From positions 2,078,200-2,142,199 of the forward strand of contig NZ_CP100416.1 of NCBI RefSeq assembly GCF_026017845.1: a DNA stretch of 64,000 nucleotides, in the 5' to 3' direction. Numbering within the stretch: the first letter of the stretch is position 1; every line of letters begins with the position of its first letter. Shown in pieces: positions 45,653-55,562 of this stretch. The position numbers were made by a program, and so were the translations under genes. The notes under the pieces are model-generated. The model saw only the letters and a list, made by a program, of their open reading frames with translations. It had not been told where the DNA came from and did no database searches. Source of the DNA: Amycolatopsis mediterranei (GTDB taxonomy: Bacteria > Actinomycetota > Actinomycetes > Mycobacteriales > Pseudonocardiaceae).

Positions 45653-45672
45653 GGTCACCGAACCCGGTGACC
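45653..45672 (+). promoter_or_regulatory. palindrome in the kdp leader
   Basis: GGTCACCG (45653-45660) and CGGTGACC (45665-45672), separated by AACC, lie 17 bases before the first kdp small ORF. It could be a leader-RNA hairpin or an operator. Confidence 0.5.
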
Positions 45673-45689
45673 CGTCCTGAGAGGTGCCT

Positions 45690-45773
45690 GTGGCCGACTT
45701 GCTCTACACCGTTCTGCTGATCGGCGTTTTCGTGGTGCTGGCGCTGGTGCTGCGCGGCTTGGAAAAGCTGTGA
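45690..45773 (+). CDS. small membrane peptide upstream of kdpF
   Basis: A 27-residue ORF, MADLLYTVLLIGVFVVLALVLRGLEKL, with GTG start and GAGAGG 5 bases upstream. It is one hydrophobic helix ending in a charged RGLEKL tail. Its stop overlaps the kdpF start (GTGA), so it is translated in series with kdp. Small helices with a similar VKGVEKL-like end occur before kdpF in other actinomycetes. No function is established; a subunit or regulator of the Kdp complex is an inference. Confidence 0.7.
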   Translation: MADLLYTVLLIGVFVVLALVLRGLEKL

Positions 45774-45871
45774 GCGGCGCCGGAACCCCGGCCGATGTCG
45801 TCGGCGGCCTGCTGGCGCTCGGCCTGCTCGTCTACCTGTTCGTCGCCTTGATCAGGCCGGAGAAATTCTGA
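45770..45871 (+). CDS. kdpF: potassium-transporting ATPase, KdpF subunit
   Basis: A 33-residue single-helix protein ending in LIRPEKF, the typical KdpF C-terminus (RPE-F). It stabilises the KdpABC complex in the membrane. The GTG start overlaps the preceding small ORF. A 13-codon ORF (45871-45912) overlaps both its stop and the kdpA start and covers the kdpA ribosome site. Confidence 0.85.
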   Translation: MSGAGTPADVVGGLLALGLLVYLFVALIRPEKF

Positions 45872-45908
45872 TGCGCCCCGACGTACTTCTTCCCGCGGAG
45901 GGGCTGAA

Positions 45909-47570
45909 ATGACCGACACCGCGGCCGGGCTCATCCAGCTCGGCCTGCTCCTCGCCGCCCTCGCCGCGGTCTACCGACCGCTCGGCGACTACCTGGCGCG
46001 CGTCTTCTCCAGCGAGAAGCACCTCAAGCTCGAGAAGGGTCTCTACCGGCTCTTCCGGGTCGACCCCGGCTCCGAACAGCGCTGGCCGACCTACGCCGCG
46101 GGCGTGCTCGGTTTCTCGTTCGTCTCGGTCGTCCTGCTCTACCTGTTGCAGCGCCTGCAGCCGCTCCTGCCGTGGAGCCTGGGCCGCGGCTCGGTGAGCC
46201 CCGGCGTCGCGTTCAACACGGCGATCTCGTTCGTCACCAACACGAACTGGCAGTCCTACGTCCCCGAGACGACGATAGGCCACTTCGTGCAGATGGCCGG
46301 CCTGACCGTGCAGAACTTCCTGTCGGCGGCCGTCGGCCTGGCCGTGGCGATCGCGGTGACCCGCGGTTTCGTCCGCGCGAAGACCGACCGGCTCGGCAAC
46401 TTCTGGGTGGACCTCACCCGCGGCACGGTCCGCGTGCTGCTGCCGATGGCGTTCCTGGTCGCGCTCGTGCTGGTCGCGCTCGGCGTGGTGCAGAGCCTCA
46501 AGGCCGGCGTCGCCGTGACGAACCCCGACGGCAGCGGAAGCACCATCGCGCTCGCCCCGGCCGCGAGCCAGGAGGCCATCAAGGAACTGGGCACCAACGG
46601 CGGCGGCATCTTCAACGCCAACTCCGCGCACCCGTTCGAGAACCCGAACGCCTGGAGCAATCTCGTCCAGCTGTTCCTGATCCTGGTCATCCCGGTCAGC
46701 TTGACCCGCGCGTTCGGCTCGCTCGTCGGGAGCCGGCGCCAGGGGTACGTCCTGCTGAGCGTGATGGGCCTGCTGTGGACGGCCTCGCTGGCGCTCATCT
46801 GGTTCTCCGAGGCCTACGCGAACAACCCGGCGGCGCGGGCCGCGGGCGCGAGCGTGGAAGGCAAGGAGCAGCGCTTCGGCATCGGGCTGACGTCGCTGTT
46901 CGCCGACACCACCACCGGCACGTCGACCGGCGCGGTCAACGGCGCCCACGACAGCCTGTCCGGCCTCGGTGGCGGGGGACCGCTGCTGAACATGCTCTAC
47001 GGCGAGATCTCGCCCGGCGGCGTCGGCACCGGCCTCTACGGCATCCTCGTGCTGGCGATCATCGCGATGTTCCTGGCCGGGCTGATGGTCGGGCGCACGC
47101 CGGAGTACCTGGGCAAGAAGCTCGGCAAGCGCGAGGTCACCTGCGCGGCGATCGCGATGCTGGCGATGCCGACGGTCGTCCTCCTCGGCTCCGGGATCGC
47201 GCTGCTGCTGCCGGGCACGGCGGGCGCGCTGGGCAACCCGGGCGCGCACGGGCTGTCCGAGGTCCTCTACGGCTACGCGTCGACCGGCAACAACAACGGC
47301 AGCGCGTTCGGCGGCCTGACCGCGACGAGCGACTGGTTCCAGTCGTCGTTCGGCGTCGCCATGGCGGTCGGCCGGTTCGTGCCGGTCCTCGCCGTGCTCT
47401 GCCTGGCCGGTTCGCTGGCCGCCCAGCGCAAGGTGCCCGAGACCGCGGGCACCCTGCCGACCACCGGGCCGCTGTTCGCCACCCTGCTCACCGGCACGGT
47501 GGTGCTCGTCGCGGCCCTCACGTTCATCCCGGCGCTCGCGCTCGGGCCCATCGCGGAGGCACTCGCATGA
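45909..47570 (+). CDS. kdpA: potassium-transporting ATPase, KdpA subunit
   Basis: A 553-residue channel-like subunit with about ten helices. The four selectivity-filter loops are recognisable: [33 protein letters not shown] and [10 protein letters not shown]. It takes K+ from outside at high affinity. It overlaps kdpB by ATGA. Confidence 0.96.
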   Translation: MTDTAAGLIQLGLLLAALAAVYRPLGDYLARVFSSEKHLKLEKGLYRLFRVDPGSEQRWPTYAAGVLGFSFVSVVLLYLLQRLQPLLPWSLGRGSVSPGVAFNTAISFVTNTNWQSYVPETTIGHFVQMAGLTVQNFLSAAVGLAVAIAVTRGFVRAKTDRLGNFWVDLTRGTVRVLLPMAFLVALVLVALGVVQSLKAGVAVTNPDGSGSTIALAPAASQEAIKELGTNGGGIFNANSAHPFENPNAWSNLVQLFLILVIPVSLTRAFGSLVGSRRQGYVLLSVMGLLWTASLALIWFSEAYANNPAARAAGASVEGKEQRFGIGLTSLFADTTTGTSTGAVNGAHDSLSGLGGGGPLLNMLYGEISPGGVGTGLYGILVLAIIAMFLAGLMVGRTPEYLGKKLGKREVTCAAIAMLAMPTVVLLGSGIALLLPGTAGALGNPGAHGLSEVLYGYASTGNNNGSAFGGLTATSDWFQSSFGVAMAVGRFVPVLAVLCLAGSLAAQRKVPETAGTLPTTGPLFATLLTGTVVLVAALTFIPALALGPIAEALA

Positions 47571-49612
47571 CCGTCACCGAAGAACGACCGCAGGTGACCC
47601 CCGCCGAACCACCCGGACGCGTCGGCGCCGGGGTCTTCAGCCCCCGCCAGCTCTGGACGTCGCTGCCGGAAGCCCTGCGGAAGCTGAACCCGAAGCACCA
47701 GCTCGGCAACCCGGTGATGTTCGTGGTGTGGGTGGGCTCCGCGCTCACCACCGTCTTCGCGGTCACCGAGCCGAGCGTGTTCACCATCCTGATCGCCGTC
47801 TGGCTGTGGTTCACGGTCCTGTTCGCCAACCTCGCCGAGGCTGTCGCGGAAGGGCGGGGCAAGGCCCAAGCCGAGAGCCTGCGGCGGTCCAAGAAGGAGA
47901 CCGTCGCCCGCCGGCTCACCGAAACCGGAGAGGAGCAGGTCCCGGGGGTCGAGCTGAAGATCGGCGACCGGGTCGTCGTCGAGGCGGGCCAGGTGATCCC
48001 GGGTGACGGCGACGTCGTCGAAGGCATCGCGACCGTCGACGAATCGGCCATCACCGGCGAGTCGGCCCCGGTCATCCGCGAGTCCGGCGGCGACCGCAGC
48101 GCCGTCACCGGCGGCACGACCGTGCTGAGCGACCGGATCGTCGTGCGGATCACCACCAAACCCGGCGAGTCCTTCGTGGACCGCATGATCGCGTTGGTGG
48201 AGGGCGCTTCCCGGCAGAAGACGCCGAACGAGATCGCGTTGACGATCCTGCTCTCGACGCTCACGATCATCTTCCTGCTCGCCGTCGTCGCGCTCCAGCC
48301 GATGGCCCGCTACTCCGGGTCCGAGCAGTCCGTGATCGTGCTGACCGCGCTGCTCGTGTGCCTCATCCCGACGACGATCGGCGCGCTGCTGAGCGCGATC
48401 GGCATCGCCGGGATGGACCGCCTGGTGCAGCGCAACGTCCTGGCGACCAGCGGCCGCGCGGTGGAGGCCGCGGGCGACGTCTCGACGCTGCTGCTCGACA
48501 AGACCGGCACCATCACCTTCGGCAACCGCCGTGCGACCGAGCTGCTTCCGGTCGGAACGTCCACGATGGACGAGCTGGCCCGCGCCGCCCGGCTCGCCAG
48601 CCTGGCCGACGAGACCCCCGAAGGCCGCAGTGTCGTCGAGCTGACGTCGGACCACGCGGGGCAGGACGAGCACGGCGAGTTCGTCCCCTTCACCGCGCAG
48701 ACCCGGATGAGCGGCATCGACATCGGAACCCGGCGGATCCGCAAGGGGGCGGCGAGTGCCGTCCGTGCCTGGGTGCGCGAGAACGGCGGCGAGTTCCCCG
48801 GCGAGACCGAGCGGGTGGTCGACGAGATCAGCGCCCAGGGCGGCACCCCGCTGGTGGTCGCCGAGGACACCGTGGTGCGTGGCGTGATCCGGTTGTCCGA
48901 CGTCGTCAAGCCGGGCATGAAGGAACGCTTCGCGGAGCTGCGCGAGATGGGCATCAAGACGGTGATGATCACCGGCGACAACCCGCTCACCGCGAAGGCC
49001 ATCGCCGCGGACGCCGGCGTCGACGACTACCTCGCCGAGGCCAAGCCCGAAGACAAGATGGCGCTCATCAAGCAGGAGCAGGAAGGCGGCCGGCTCGTCG
49101 CGATGACCGGCGACGGCACCAACGACGCTCCCGCCCTCGCGCAGGCCGACGTCGGTGTGGCGATGAACACCGGCACCTCGGCCGCCAAGGAGGCCGGGAA
49201 CATGGTCGACCTCGACAGCGACCCCACGAAGCTGATCGAGATCGTCGGGATCGGCAAGCAGCTGCTGATCACCCGCGGCGCGCTGACCACCTTCAGCGTC
49301 GCCAACGACCTGGCCAAGTACTTCGCGATCCTGCCTGCGATGTTCACCGGTATCTACGCCCAGCTCGGCGGGCTGAACGTCATGCACCTGGCCACGCCGA
49401 AGTCGGCGATCCTGTCGGCGGTCATCTTCAACGCCCTGATCATCGTCGTGCTCATCCCGCTGGCCCTGCGCGGCGTGCGGTACAAGCCGTCGTCGGCCTC
49501 GGCTCTGCTGCGCCGCAACCTGCTCGTCTACGGCCTCGGCGGGATCGTCGGCCCCTTCCTCGGGATCTGGCTGATCGACCTGCTCGTGCGCCTCATCCCC
49601 GGAATCGGGTGA
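47567..49612 (+). CDS. kdpB: potassium-transporting ATPase, KdpB subunit
   Basis: A 681-residue P-type ATPase. The phosphorylated Asp311 is in DKTGTITFG. The actuator motif reads [26 protein letters not shown] and the hinge [21 protein letters not shown]. Full family length. It powers K+ uptake through KdpA. Confidence 0.97.
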   Translation: MTVTEERPQVTPAEPPGRVGAGVFSPRQLWTSLPEALRKLNPKHQLGNPVMFVVWVGSALTTVFAVTEPSVFTILIAVWLWFTVLFANLAEAVAEGRGKAQAESLRRSKKETVARRLTETGEEQVPGVELKIGDRVVVEAGQVIPGDGDVVEGIATVDESAITGESAPVIRESGGDRSAVTGGTTVLSDRIVVRITTKPGESFVDRMIALVEGASRQKTPNEIALTILLSTLTIIFLLAVVALQPMARYSGSEQSVIVLTALLVCLIPTTIGALLSAIGIAGMDRLVQRNVLATSGRAVEAAGDVSTLLLDKTGTITFGNRRATELLPVGTSTMDELARAARLASLADETPEGRSVVELTSDHAGQDEHGEFVPFTAQTRMSGIDIGTRRIRKGAASAVRAWVRENGGEFPGETERVVDEISAQGGTPLVVAEDTVVRGVIRLSDVVKPGMKERFAELREMGIKTVMITGDNPLTAKAIAADAGVDDYLAEAKPEDKMALIKQEQEGGRLVAMTGDGTNDAPALAQADVGVAMNTGTSAAKEAGNMVDLDSDPTKLIEIVGIGKQLLITRGALTTFSVANDLAKYFAILPAMFTGIYAQLGGLNVMHLATPKSAILSAVIFNALIIVVLIPLALRGVRYKPSSASALLRRNLLVYGLGGIVGPFLGIWLIDLLVRLIPGIG

Positions 49613-49618
49613 ACCGAA

Positions 49619-50209
49619 GTGAACACTCTCGTCAAGCAGACCTGGGCCGGGCTGCGGGTCCTCCTCGTGCTGACCGTCCTGCTCGGGATCCTCTACCCCC
49701 TGGCCGTGTGGGCGGTGACGCGCATTCCGGGGCTGGAGGGACACGCCGAAGGCTCGATCGTCACCCAGAACGGCCAGGCCGTCGGGTCGTCGCTGATCGG
49801 CGTCGACCCGGTGCCCGCCGACCCGGCGCACGACCCGTGGTTCCACACCCGGCCCTCGGCGATCGGCCCCGGCGTGCCGTCCGGTGCGTCCAACAAGGGC
49901 CCGGACAACGCAGATCTGGTGCAGGCGATCGAGCAGCGCAAGGCGTCCATCGCCGAGCGCGAAGGCGTGTCACCCGGTCAGGTGCCACCCGACGCGGTGA
50001 CGGCGTCGGGTTCGGGACTGGACCCGGCGATCAGCGTCGCCTACGCCGATCTTCAGGCCGCGCGCGTGGCCCGGAACACCGGCCTGTCCCTCGACCGGGT
50101 CAAGCAGCTGATCGCGCAGAACACGAGCGGGGCCGGGATCGGCGTACCCGGGGTGACTGTGCTCCCGCTCAACTTGGCCGTGCGCGCCGCGGCCGGAGGG
50201 GCACACTGA
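49619..50209 (+). CDS. kdpC: potassium-transporting ATPase, KdpC subunit
   Basis: A 196-residue protein with one N-terminal membrane helix (LLVLTVLLGILYPLAVWAV) and the KdpC domain, including SLIGV, FHTRPSA, SNKGPDNADL, VPPDAVTASGSGLDPAIS and the C-terminal N-L. The GTG start lies 6 bases after the kdpB stop. Confidence 0.96.
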   Translation: MNTLVKQTWAGLRVLLVLTVLLGILYPLAVWAVTRIPGLEGHAEGSIVTQNGQAVGSSLIGVDPVPADPAHDPWFHTRPSAIGPGVPSGASNKGPDNADLVQAIEQRKASIAEREGVSPGQVPPDAVTASGSGLDPAISVAYADLQAARVARNTGLSLDRVKQLIAQNTSGAGIGVPGVTVLPLNLAVRAAAGGAH

Positions 50210-50213
50210 CAGC

Positions 50214-52751
50214 GTGACCACGGAGAACGGGCCCGCGAAGCCGCGCCGGGGAGAGCTGAGGATCTACCTCGGCGCGGCTCCGGGCGTCGGCAAGACCTTC
50301 GCCATGCTCGGCGAAGCGCGCCGCCGGCTCGACCGCGGCACCGACGTCGTCGTCGGGCTGGTGGAGACGCACGGCCGCGAGAAGACCGCGGTGCTGCTGG
50401 AGGGCCTCGAGATCGTCCCGCGGCGGCACGCCGAGCACCGCGGCCGCGCGTTCGACGAGATGGACGTCGACGCGATCCTGGCCCGCGCGCCCGAGGTCGC
50501 CGTCATCGACGAACTGGCGCACACCAACGTGCCGGGCTCCCGCAACGCGAAGCGCTGGCAGGACGTCGAAGAGCTGCTGACCGCCGGCATCGACGTGCTC
50601 TCCACGGTCAACGTGCAGCACCTGCAGAGCCTCAACGACGTCGTCGAGCGGATCACCGGTGTCACGCAGCAGGAGACCGTGCCGGACGAGGTCGTCCGCC
50701 GCGCCGAACAGCTCGAGCTGGTCGACATCACGCCGGAGGCCCTGCGGCGGCGGCTCGCGCACGGGAACGTCTACCCGGCCGAGCGGATCGACGCCGCCCT
50801 CGGCAACTACTTCCGGCCCGGCAACCTCACCGCTCTCCGGGAACTGGCGCTGCTCTGGGTGGCCGACCAGGTCGACGTCGCCCTCCAGCGCTACCGCGCC
50901 GAGCAGCGGATCACCGACACGTGGGAGGCACGCGAACGCGTCGTCGCCTCGATCACCGGCGGCCCCGAAAGCGAGACGCTCATCCGCCGGGCCAGCCGGA
51001 TCGCCACCCGGGCCGGCGCCGAACTGCAGGTGGTGCACATCCTGCGCGGCGACGGCCTCGCCGGGATCAGCCCGGCCGCGATGGCCCGCTGCCGCAAGCT
51101 CGCCGAGGAGGTCGGGGCGACGTTCCACACGGTCGTCGGCGACGACGTCCCGGGCGCTCTCCTGGACTTCGCGCGCGGGGTCAACGCGACCCAGCTGGTG
51201 CTCGGGACCTCGCGGCGCTCCCGGGTGGCGCGGCTGTTCGACGAGGGCATCGGCGCGGCGGTGGTCCGCCGGTCGGGCCCGATCGACGTGCACATGGTCA
51301 CCCACTCCGAGGCCGGTGGCCGCCTGCGGACCGGGCTGACCGCGAGCCCGCTGGGGCTCTCGCGGCTGGTGACGGGCTCGGTGCTGGGGGTCGTGCTGCC
51401 GGTGCTGGTCACCCTCGTCGGCGTCTTCGTGCCGACCGGGCTCGACTTCGCCACCGACGTCATCGCCTACGTCCTGGTCACCGTCGTCGTCGCCCTGGTC
51501 GGCGGCCTCGGCCCGGCGCTGGTCGCGGCCGTGCTCGGCGCCGGGCTGCTCAACTTCTTCTTCACGCCGCCGCTCTACACGCTCAACGTGCACACCCCGC
51601 AGAACCTCGTCACGCTGATCGCGATGGTCGTGGTCGCGGTGCTGGTCGCGCTGGTCGTCGACCAGGCCGCGCGCCGGGCCGCGCAGGCCGCGCGGGCGCG
51701 GACCGAGGCCGCGCTGCTGGCCTCCTACGCCCGGACCGTGCTCACCCACGCGAACCCGATCGAGCGGCTGCTGGCGAAGGTCCGCGAGAACTTCGCCCTG
51801 ACCTCGGTGACCCTGCTGGAGAAGCAGGACGGCGTCTGGCAGTGCGTGGCGACGGCGGGGGAGCACCCGTGCGCCGATCCGGACGAGGCCGACGCCGACA
51901 TCGCCGTCACCGCCGACGTCCACCTCACCCTGCGCGGCCGGGCACTGCCCGCGGCCGACCGGCGGGTGCTGGAGGCCGTGGCCGGCCAGGCGCTGCTGGC
52001 CCTGCGCCAGCAGCGGACGGCGGCCGCGGCGGCGCGCGCCGAACGCAAGGCCGAGGCGACCGAGCTGCGCACGACCCTGCTGTCCGCGGTCGGGCACGAC
52101 CTGCGGACGCCGCTGACGTCGATCAAGGCGTCCATCGGCAGCCTGCGTGCCGCGGATCTGGAGTTGTCCGAAGAGGACACCGCGGAGCTGATGGAGGCCA
52201 TCGAGCTGTCCGCCGACCGGCTCGCCGGGCTGATCGACAACCTCCTCGACTCCTCGCGGCTGGCCACCGGGGCGGTCCGCCCGCACCTGCGCCCGGTGGG
52301 CTACGACGAGGTCGTCGCGCACGCGCTGTCCACTGTGGACGGTTCGGACGACGTCGTGGTCGCGGTCGACGACCAGCTCCCCTCGGTGCTGGCCGACCCC
52401 GGCCTGCTGGAACGGGTGGTGGCGAACGTGCTGGACAACGCGCTGCGCCACGGCGGCGCGCCGGTGTCGGCCCGGGCCAGCGCGCACTCCGGCCAGGTCG
52501 AGCTGCGGATCGTCGACCACGGCAAGGGGCTGCGCAAGGGCGCCGCGGACTCGGCGTTCGCCCCGTTCCAGCGGCTCGGCGGCGACCGGGACACGACACC
52601 GGGCGTCGGGCTCGGGCTGTCGGTGGCGAAGGGGTTCACCGAGGCGATGGGCGGCACGATCCGCGCCGAGGACACCCCGGGCGGCGGGCTCACGGTCGTG
52701 GTTTCGCTTCCCGCGTTCAGCGTGGAGTTCGAACAGGAGGGGGTGCGATGA
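50214..52751 (+). CDS. kdpD: sensor histidine kinase KdpD
   Basis: An 845-residue sensor. An N-terminal KdpD domain with Walker A GAAPGVGKTFAML (from about residue 20) is followed by a USP-like domain (about 245-365), four membrane helices (about 390-495), a GAF-like region, the phospho-accepting His628 in VGHDLRTPLTSIKA, and the ATPase domain (NVLDNALRHGG, GVGLGLSVAKGF). It senses K+ shortage or turgor/ionic stress. It begins 4 bases after kdpC. Confidence 0.95.
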   Translation: MTTENGPAKPRRGELRIYLGAAPGVGKTFAMLGEARRRLDRGTDVVVGLVETHGREKTAVLLEGLEIVPRRHAEHRGRAFDEMDVDAILARAPEVAVIDELAHTNVPGSRNAKRWQDVEELLTAGIDVLSTVNVQHLQSLNDVVERITGVTQQETVPDEVVRRAEQLELVDITPEALRRRLAHGNVYPAERIDAALGNYFRPGNLTALRELALLWVADQVDVALQRYRAEQRITDTWEARERVVASITGGPESETLIRRASRIATRAGAELQVVHILRGDGLAGISPAAMARCRKLAEEVGATFHTVVGDDVPGALLDFARGVNATQLVLGTSRRSRVARLFDEGIGAAVVRRSGPIDVHMVTHSEAGGRLRTGLTASPLGLSRLVTGSVLGVVLPVLVTLVGVFVPTGLDFATDVIAYVLVTVVVALVGGLGPALVAAVLGAGLLNFFFTPPLYTLNVHTPQNLVTLIAMVVVAVLVALVVDQAARRAAQAARARTEAALLASYARTVLTHANPIERLLAKVRENFALTSVTLLEKQDGVWQCVATAGEHPCADPDEADADIAVTADVHLTLRGRALPAADRRVLEAVAGQALLALRQQRTAAAAARAERKAEATELRTTLLSAVGHDLRTPLTSIKASIGSLRAADLELSEEDTAELMEAIELSADRLAGLIDNLLDSSRLATGAVRPHLRPVGYDEVVAHALSTVDGSDDVVVAVDDQLPSVLADPGLLERVVANVLDNALRHGGAPVSARASAHSGQVELRIVDHGKGLRKGAADSAFAPFQRLGGDRDTTPGVGLGLSVAKGFTEAMGGTIRAEDTPGGGLTVVVSLPAFSVEFEQEGVR

Positions 52752-53446
52752 GCGACCCGGGCGCCACCGTGCTGGTGGTCGACGACGAACCGCAGATCGT
52801 GCGGGCACTGCGGATCAACCTGACCGCCCGCGGCTACAAGGTGATCACCGCGCACGACGGCACGGCCGCGTTGAAAGCGGTGGCCGAGACCAAGCCCGAC
52901 GTGGTGGTTCTGGACCTCGGCCTGCCCGACCTCGACGGCACCGAAGTGATCGCGGGCCTGCGCGGCTGGACGACGGTCCCGATCATCGTGCTCTCGGCGC
53001 GCGGCGACTCGGCCGACAAGGTCGAGGCCCTCGACGCGGGCGCCGACGACTACGTGACGAAGCCGTTCGGCATGGACGAGCTGCTGGCGCGGCTGCGCGC
53101 GGCGGTCCGCCGTTCGGCGGTGGCGGGCGCGGACGACGCGGACGCGGTGGTGGACACGGCGTCGTTCAGCGTGGACCTGGCGGCGAAGAAGGTCCGCCGC
53201 CACGACGGCGTGGAGGTGCACCTGACGAAGACGGAGTGGGGCGTGCTGGAGCTGCTGGTCCGCAACCGCGGCCGGCTGGTGGCGCAGAAGCAGCTCCTGC
53301 ACGAGGTGTGGGGCCCGTCGTACGAGACGGAGTCGCACTACCTGCGGGTGTACCTGGCCCAGCTGCGGCGCAAGCTGGAACGGGAACCCTCCCGGCCCCG
53401 GCACCTGCTCACCGAACCGGGGATAGGTTACCGCTTCGAGGTCTGA
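52748..53446 (+). CDS. kdpE: response regulator KdpE
   Basis: A 232-residue OmpR-type regulator. The receiver has VVDDEPQ, the phospho-acceptor Asp56 in VVVLDLGLPDLDG and Lys in YVTKPFG. The winged-helix DNA-binding domain ends TEPGIGYRFEV. Its start overlaps the kdpD stop, and it probably acts on the direct repeats before kdpF. Confidence 0.95.
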   Translation: MSDPGATVLVVDDEPQIVRALRINLTARGYKVITAHDGTAALKAVAETKPDVVVLDLGLPDLDGTEVIAGLRGWTTVPIIVLSARGDSADKVEALDAGADDYVTKPFGMDELLARLRAAVRRSAVAGADDADAVVDTASFSVDLAAKKVRRHDGVEVHLTKTEWGVLELLVRNRGRLVAQKQLLHEVWGPSYETESHYLRVYLAQLRRKLEREPSRPRHLLTEPGIGYRFEV

Positions 53447-53475
53447 CCGGGGCCCGGGCTGGGTACCTCCCGGAA

Positions 53476-53703
53476 ATGGACGGGTCGAAAACGTGGCTTC
53501 TCGGCGGTGAGCGCATCCCGCCGGTGCTCGTGCTGACGCTGGCGGTGGGCGCGACCTTCGGTGCGCTCGGCTGGCTCCTCACCGCCTTCGAGGGCGGCGC
53601 CGGCGGGGCGACGTGGCTGCGCGTCGCGGCGGTCGGCGCCGGTGCCCTGCTGACGGTCTACCTGTGGGCGCTGGTCGCCCACCGGCTGCGGCGCGGTCCC
53701 TAG
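53476..53703 (+). CDS. small two-helix membrane protein
   Basis: A 75-residue protein, not recognised. It has two hydrophobic segments (VLVLTLAVGATFGALGWLL and VAAVGAGALLTVYLWALVA) and a basic tail (HRLRRGP). It lies 29 bases after kdpE and may be the last gene of the kdp transcript or independent. The ribosome site is poor, so the call is tentative. Confidence 0.5.
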   Translation: MDGSKTWLLGGERIPPVLVLTLAVGATFGALGWLLTAFEGGAGGATWLRVAAVGAGALLTVYLWALVAHRLRRGP

Positions 53704-53715
53704 CACCAGGTCTCC

Positions 53716-54855
53716 CTAGAACCAGAAGGTCGGCTGCTCGATCCCGAACCGCACCTTCGCGTACCGCTTGGACGCCGCGGCCGAGAAGTAGATGTGCTGG
53801 GCCGCCGCGTGGAGGTCGCGGAAGCAGCGCTGCACCGGCTGGTCCGCGTGCAGCGCGCCCGCGCCCGCGTAGCCGAACGCGATGTCCACCGCGCTCAGCG
53901 ACGCCCGCATCGCCTGCTGCGTCGCCAGCAGGAACTGGCCGCGCTGCCGGACGTCCGGGACGTCGCCCGCGCACGCGGTGTCCCACAGCTCGCCGAGTGC
54001 CTCGAAGACGAACGCGCGTGCCGAGCGCAGCCGCCCTTCCGCGCGGGTCAGGGCGAACTGGACGTCGCCGTCCTCGGCGATCGGGCCCGGGCCCGGCGGG
54101 CGGAACTTGGCCGGCGCGAACGCGGTGAACTCGTCCAGCGCGCGCCGGGCGATGCCGAGCGGCACGCCCGCGAACATCGTGCCGATCAGCGTGAAGAACG
54201 GGAACCGCCACAGCGGCCCGTCGTGGCGCGCCGGGTTCGTGAACGGCGAAATCGTGTGTTCCCCGGGCACGACCGTGTCGATCTCGACGTCGTGGCTGCC
54301 GGTCCCGCACAGGCCGGTGACGTCCCAGTTCTCGACCACCCGCACCGCGGCGGCCGGCACCGCGGCGAGCCGCCAGTCCCGCGGGTCGCCGCCGGCGAAG
54401 GCGCCGTTGAAGAACAGATCCGTGTGCGGGCTGCCGCTGCAGAACCCCCACCGGCCGGCGAGCGCGAACTTGCCGGCGCCGTCGGCGGTGAGGCGGCCCA
54501 TCGGCGCGAACACCCCGCCGCCGACCGGGTCGGGGGTGCCGGCCACGAGGTCCGCCGCGACGGCCGGGTCCAGCCAGGCGAGGAACGCCGAGCCGTTGCC
54601 GATGGTGATCGTCCAGCCCGCGGAGCCGTCCGCGCGCGAGAGCTCCTCGATCGTCTCGACGATCGTGGCGGGTGGCAGCTCCTGCCCGCCCAGGCTGCGC
54701 GGGGTCGCCAGGCGGAAGAGCCCGGCTTCGCGGGCCCGTTCGACGAGGTCGCGAGGCAGGGTCCGGAGCTGCTCGGCTTCGCCGGCCCGCGCGCTCAGCT
54801 CGGGTGCGAGCTCCCGCGCGGCGGTGACGGCGTCGGTGGTGGCTTGTTCCATCAT
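53716..54855 (-). CDS. acyl-CoA-dehydrogenase-like flavoprotein (group D monooxygenase type)
   Basis: A 379-residue protein with the acyl-CoA dehydrogenase fold. It has the N-terminal helical ARELAPELSARAGEAE region, LGGQELPP, the flavin-contact segment GRWGFCSGSPHTDLFFNGA, and the C-terminal helical YFSAAASKRYAKVRFG. No clear catalytic Glu of true dehydrogenases is evident, and the pattern is closer to flavin-dependent hydroxylases (HsaA-like). The substrate is unknown. It is divergent from a TetR regulator with a palindrome between the two. An adjacent second ATG (54852) is possible. Confidence 0.78.
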   Translation of the reverse strand: MMEQATTDAVTAARELAPELSARAGEAEQLRTLPRDLVERAREAGLFRLATPRSLGGQELPPATIVETIEELSRADGSAGWTITIGNGSAFLAWLDPAVAADLVAGTPDPVGGGVFAPMGRLTADGAGKFALAGRWGFCSGSPHTDLFFNGAFAGGDPRDWRLAAVPAAAVRVVENWDVTGLCGTGSHDVEIDTVVPGEHTISPFTNPARHDGPLWRFPFFTLIGTMFAGVPLGIARRALDEFTAFAPAKFRPPGPGPIAEDGDVQFALTRAEGRLRSARAFVFEALGELWDTACAGDVPDVRQRGQFLLATQQAMRASLSAVDIAFGYAGAGALHADQPVQRCFRDLHAAAQHIYFSAAASKRYAKVRFGIEQPTFWF

Positions 54856-54881
54856 GGTCAGCGCCCCCTCAGGGTGTCATG

Positions 54882-54897
54882 ATAGATGTGCATCTAT
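54882..54897. promoter_or_regulatory. operator palindrome between flavoprotein and TetR genes
   Basis: ATAGATG-TG-CATCTAT (54882-54897) is a perfect 7-2-7 inverted repeat in the 65-bp divergent gap, which is AT-richer than its surroundings. It is probably bound by the adjacent TetR protein. Confidence 0.65.
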
Positions 54898-54920
54898 TAG
54901 ATAGAGGAGTCTCTACTCAA

Positions 54921-55562
54921 ATGGACGGCCCTGTCAAGCGCCGCTACGACACGTCGCGGCGTCAGGAGCAGGCGCGCGAGAACCGCCGCCGGATCCTCGC
55001 GGCGGCGTCGGCCCTCTTCCGGGAGAAGGGGTACGCGGGCACCGCGGTGCCCGAGGTGGCGAAGGCCGCCGGCGTCGCCGTGCAGACCGTCTACAAGGCC
55101 TTCGCCAACAAGGCGACGCTGCTCAAGGCCGTCTTCGACGTCACGGTCGCCGGCGACGACGAGGACGTGCCGATCGCCGGACGCGACTTCATCGCCGAGA
55201 TCCGGGCCGAGCCGGACGCCGTGCGGAAGATCGAGCTGTACCTCGACCACCTGGTGGGCATCGCCCCCGCGGTGTCCCCGGTGCAGTTGCTGGCCCGCGA
55301 CGCGGCCGCCGCCGACCCTGCGGCCGCGCAGGTGTGGGCGCAGATGCGGCAGGAGATGCTGATGGCGATGACGTACTTCTCGGCCGAGCTGCTGGAGACG
55401 GGGCAGGTCAAGCCGGGCCTGAGAGCCGGCGACGTCCGCGACATCCTGTGGACCTACCACGGCCCGGAGCAGTACGAGCTGCTCTGCCTCGAGCGCGGGT
55501 GGTCCCCGGAGCGCTACGGGAAGTTCCTGCGCGACGCGATGGTCGCGGCCGTCCTGGCCTAG
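54921..55562 (+). CDS. TetR family transcriptional regulator
   Basis: A 213-residue regulator with the TetR helix-turn-helix (ALFREKGYAGTAVPEVAKAAGVAVQTVYKAFANKATLL). The C-terminal ligand domain is unassigned. The ATG at 54921 is preferred over an upstream in-frame start at 54879, which falls against the operator. It likely controls the divergent flavoprotein. Its TAG stop lies inside a 19-bp hairpin. Confidence 0.88.
   Translation: MDGPVKRRYDTSRRQEQARENRRRILAAASALFREKGYAGTAVPEVAKAAGVAVQTVYKAFANKATLLKAVFDVTVAGDDEDVPIAGRDFIAEIRAEPDAVRKIELYLDHLVGIAPAVSPVQLLARDAAAADPAAAQVWAQMRQEMLMAMTYFSAELLETGQVKPGLRAGDVRDILWTYHGPEQYELLCLERGWSPERYGKFLRDAMVAAVLA

Noticed and set aside
45871..45912. 13-codon ORF overlapping kdpF and kdpA listed as a separate gene
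   Set aside because: It mainly spans the kdpA ribosome site; coupling of kdpF to kdpA explains the overlap, so it is only noted.
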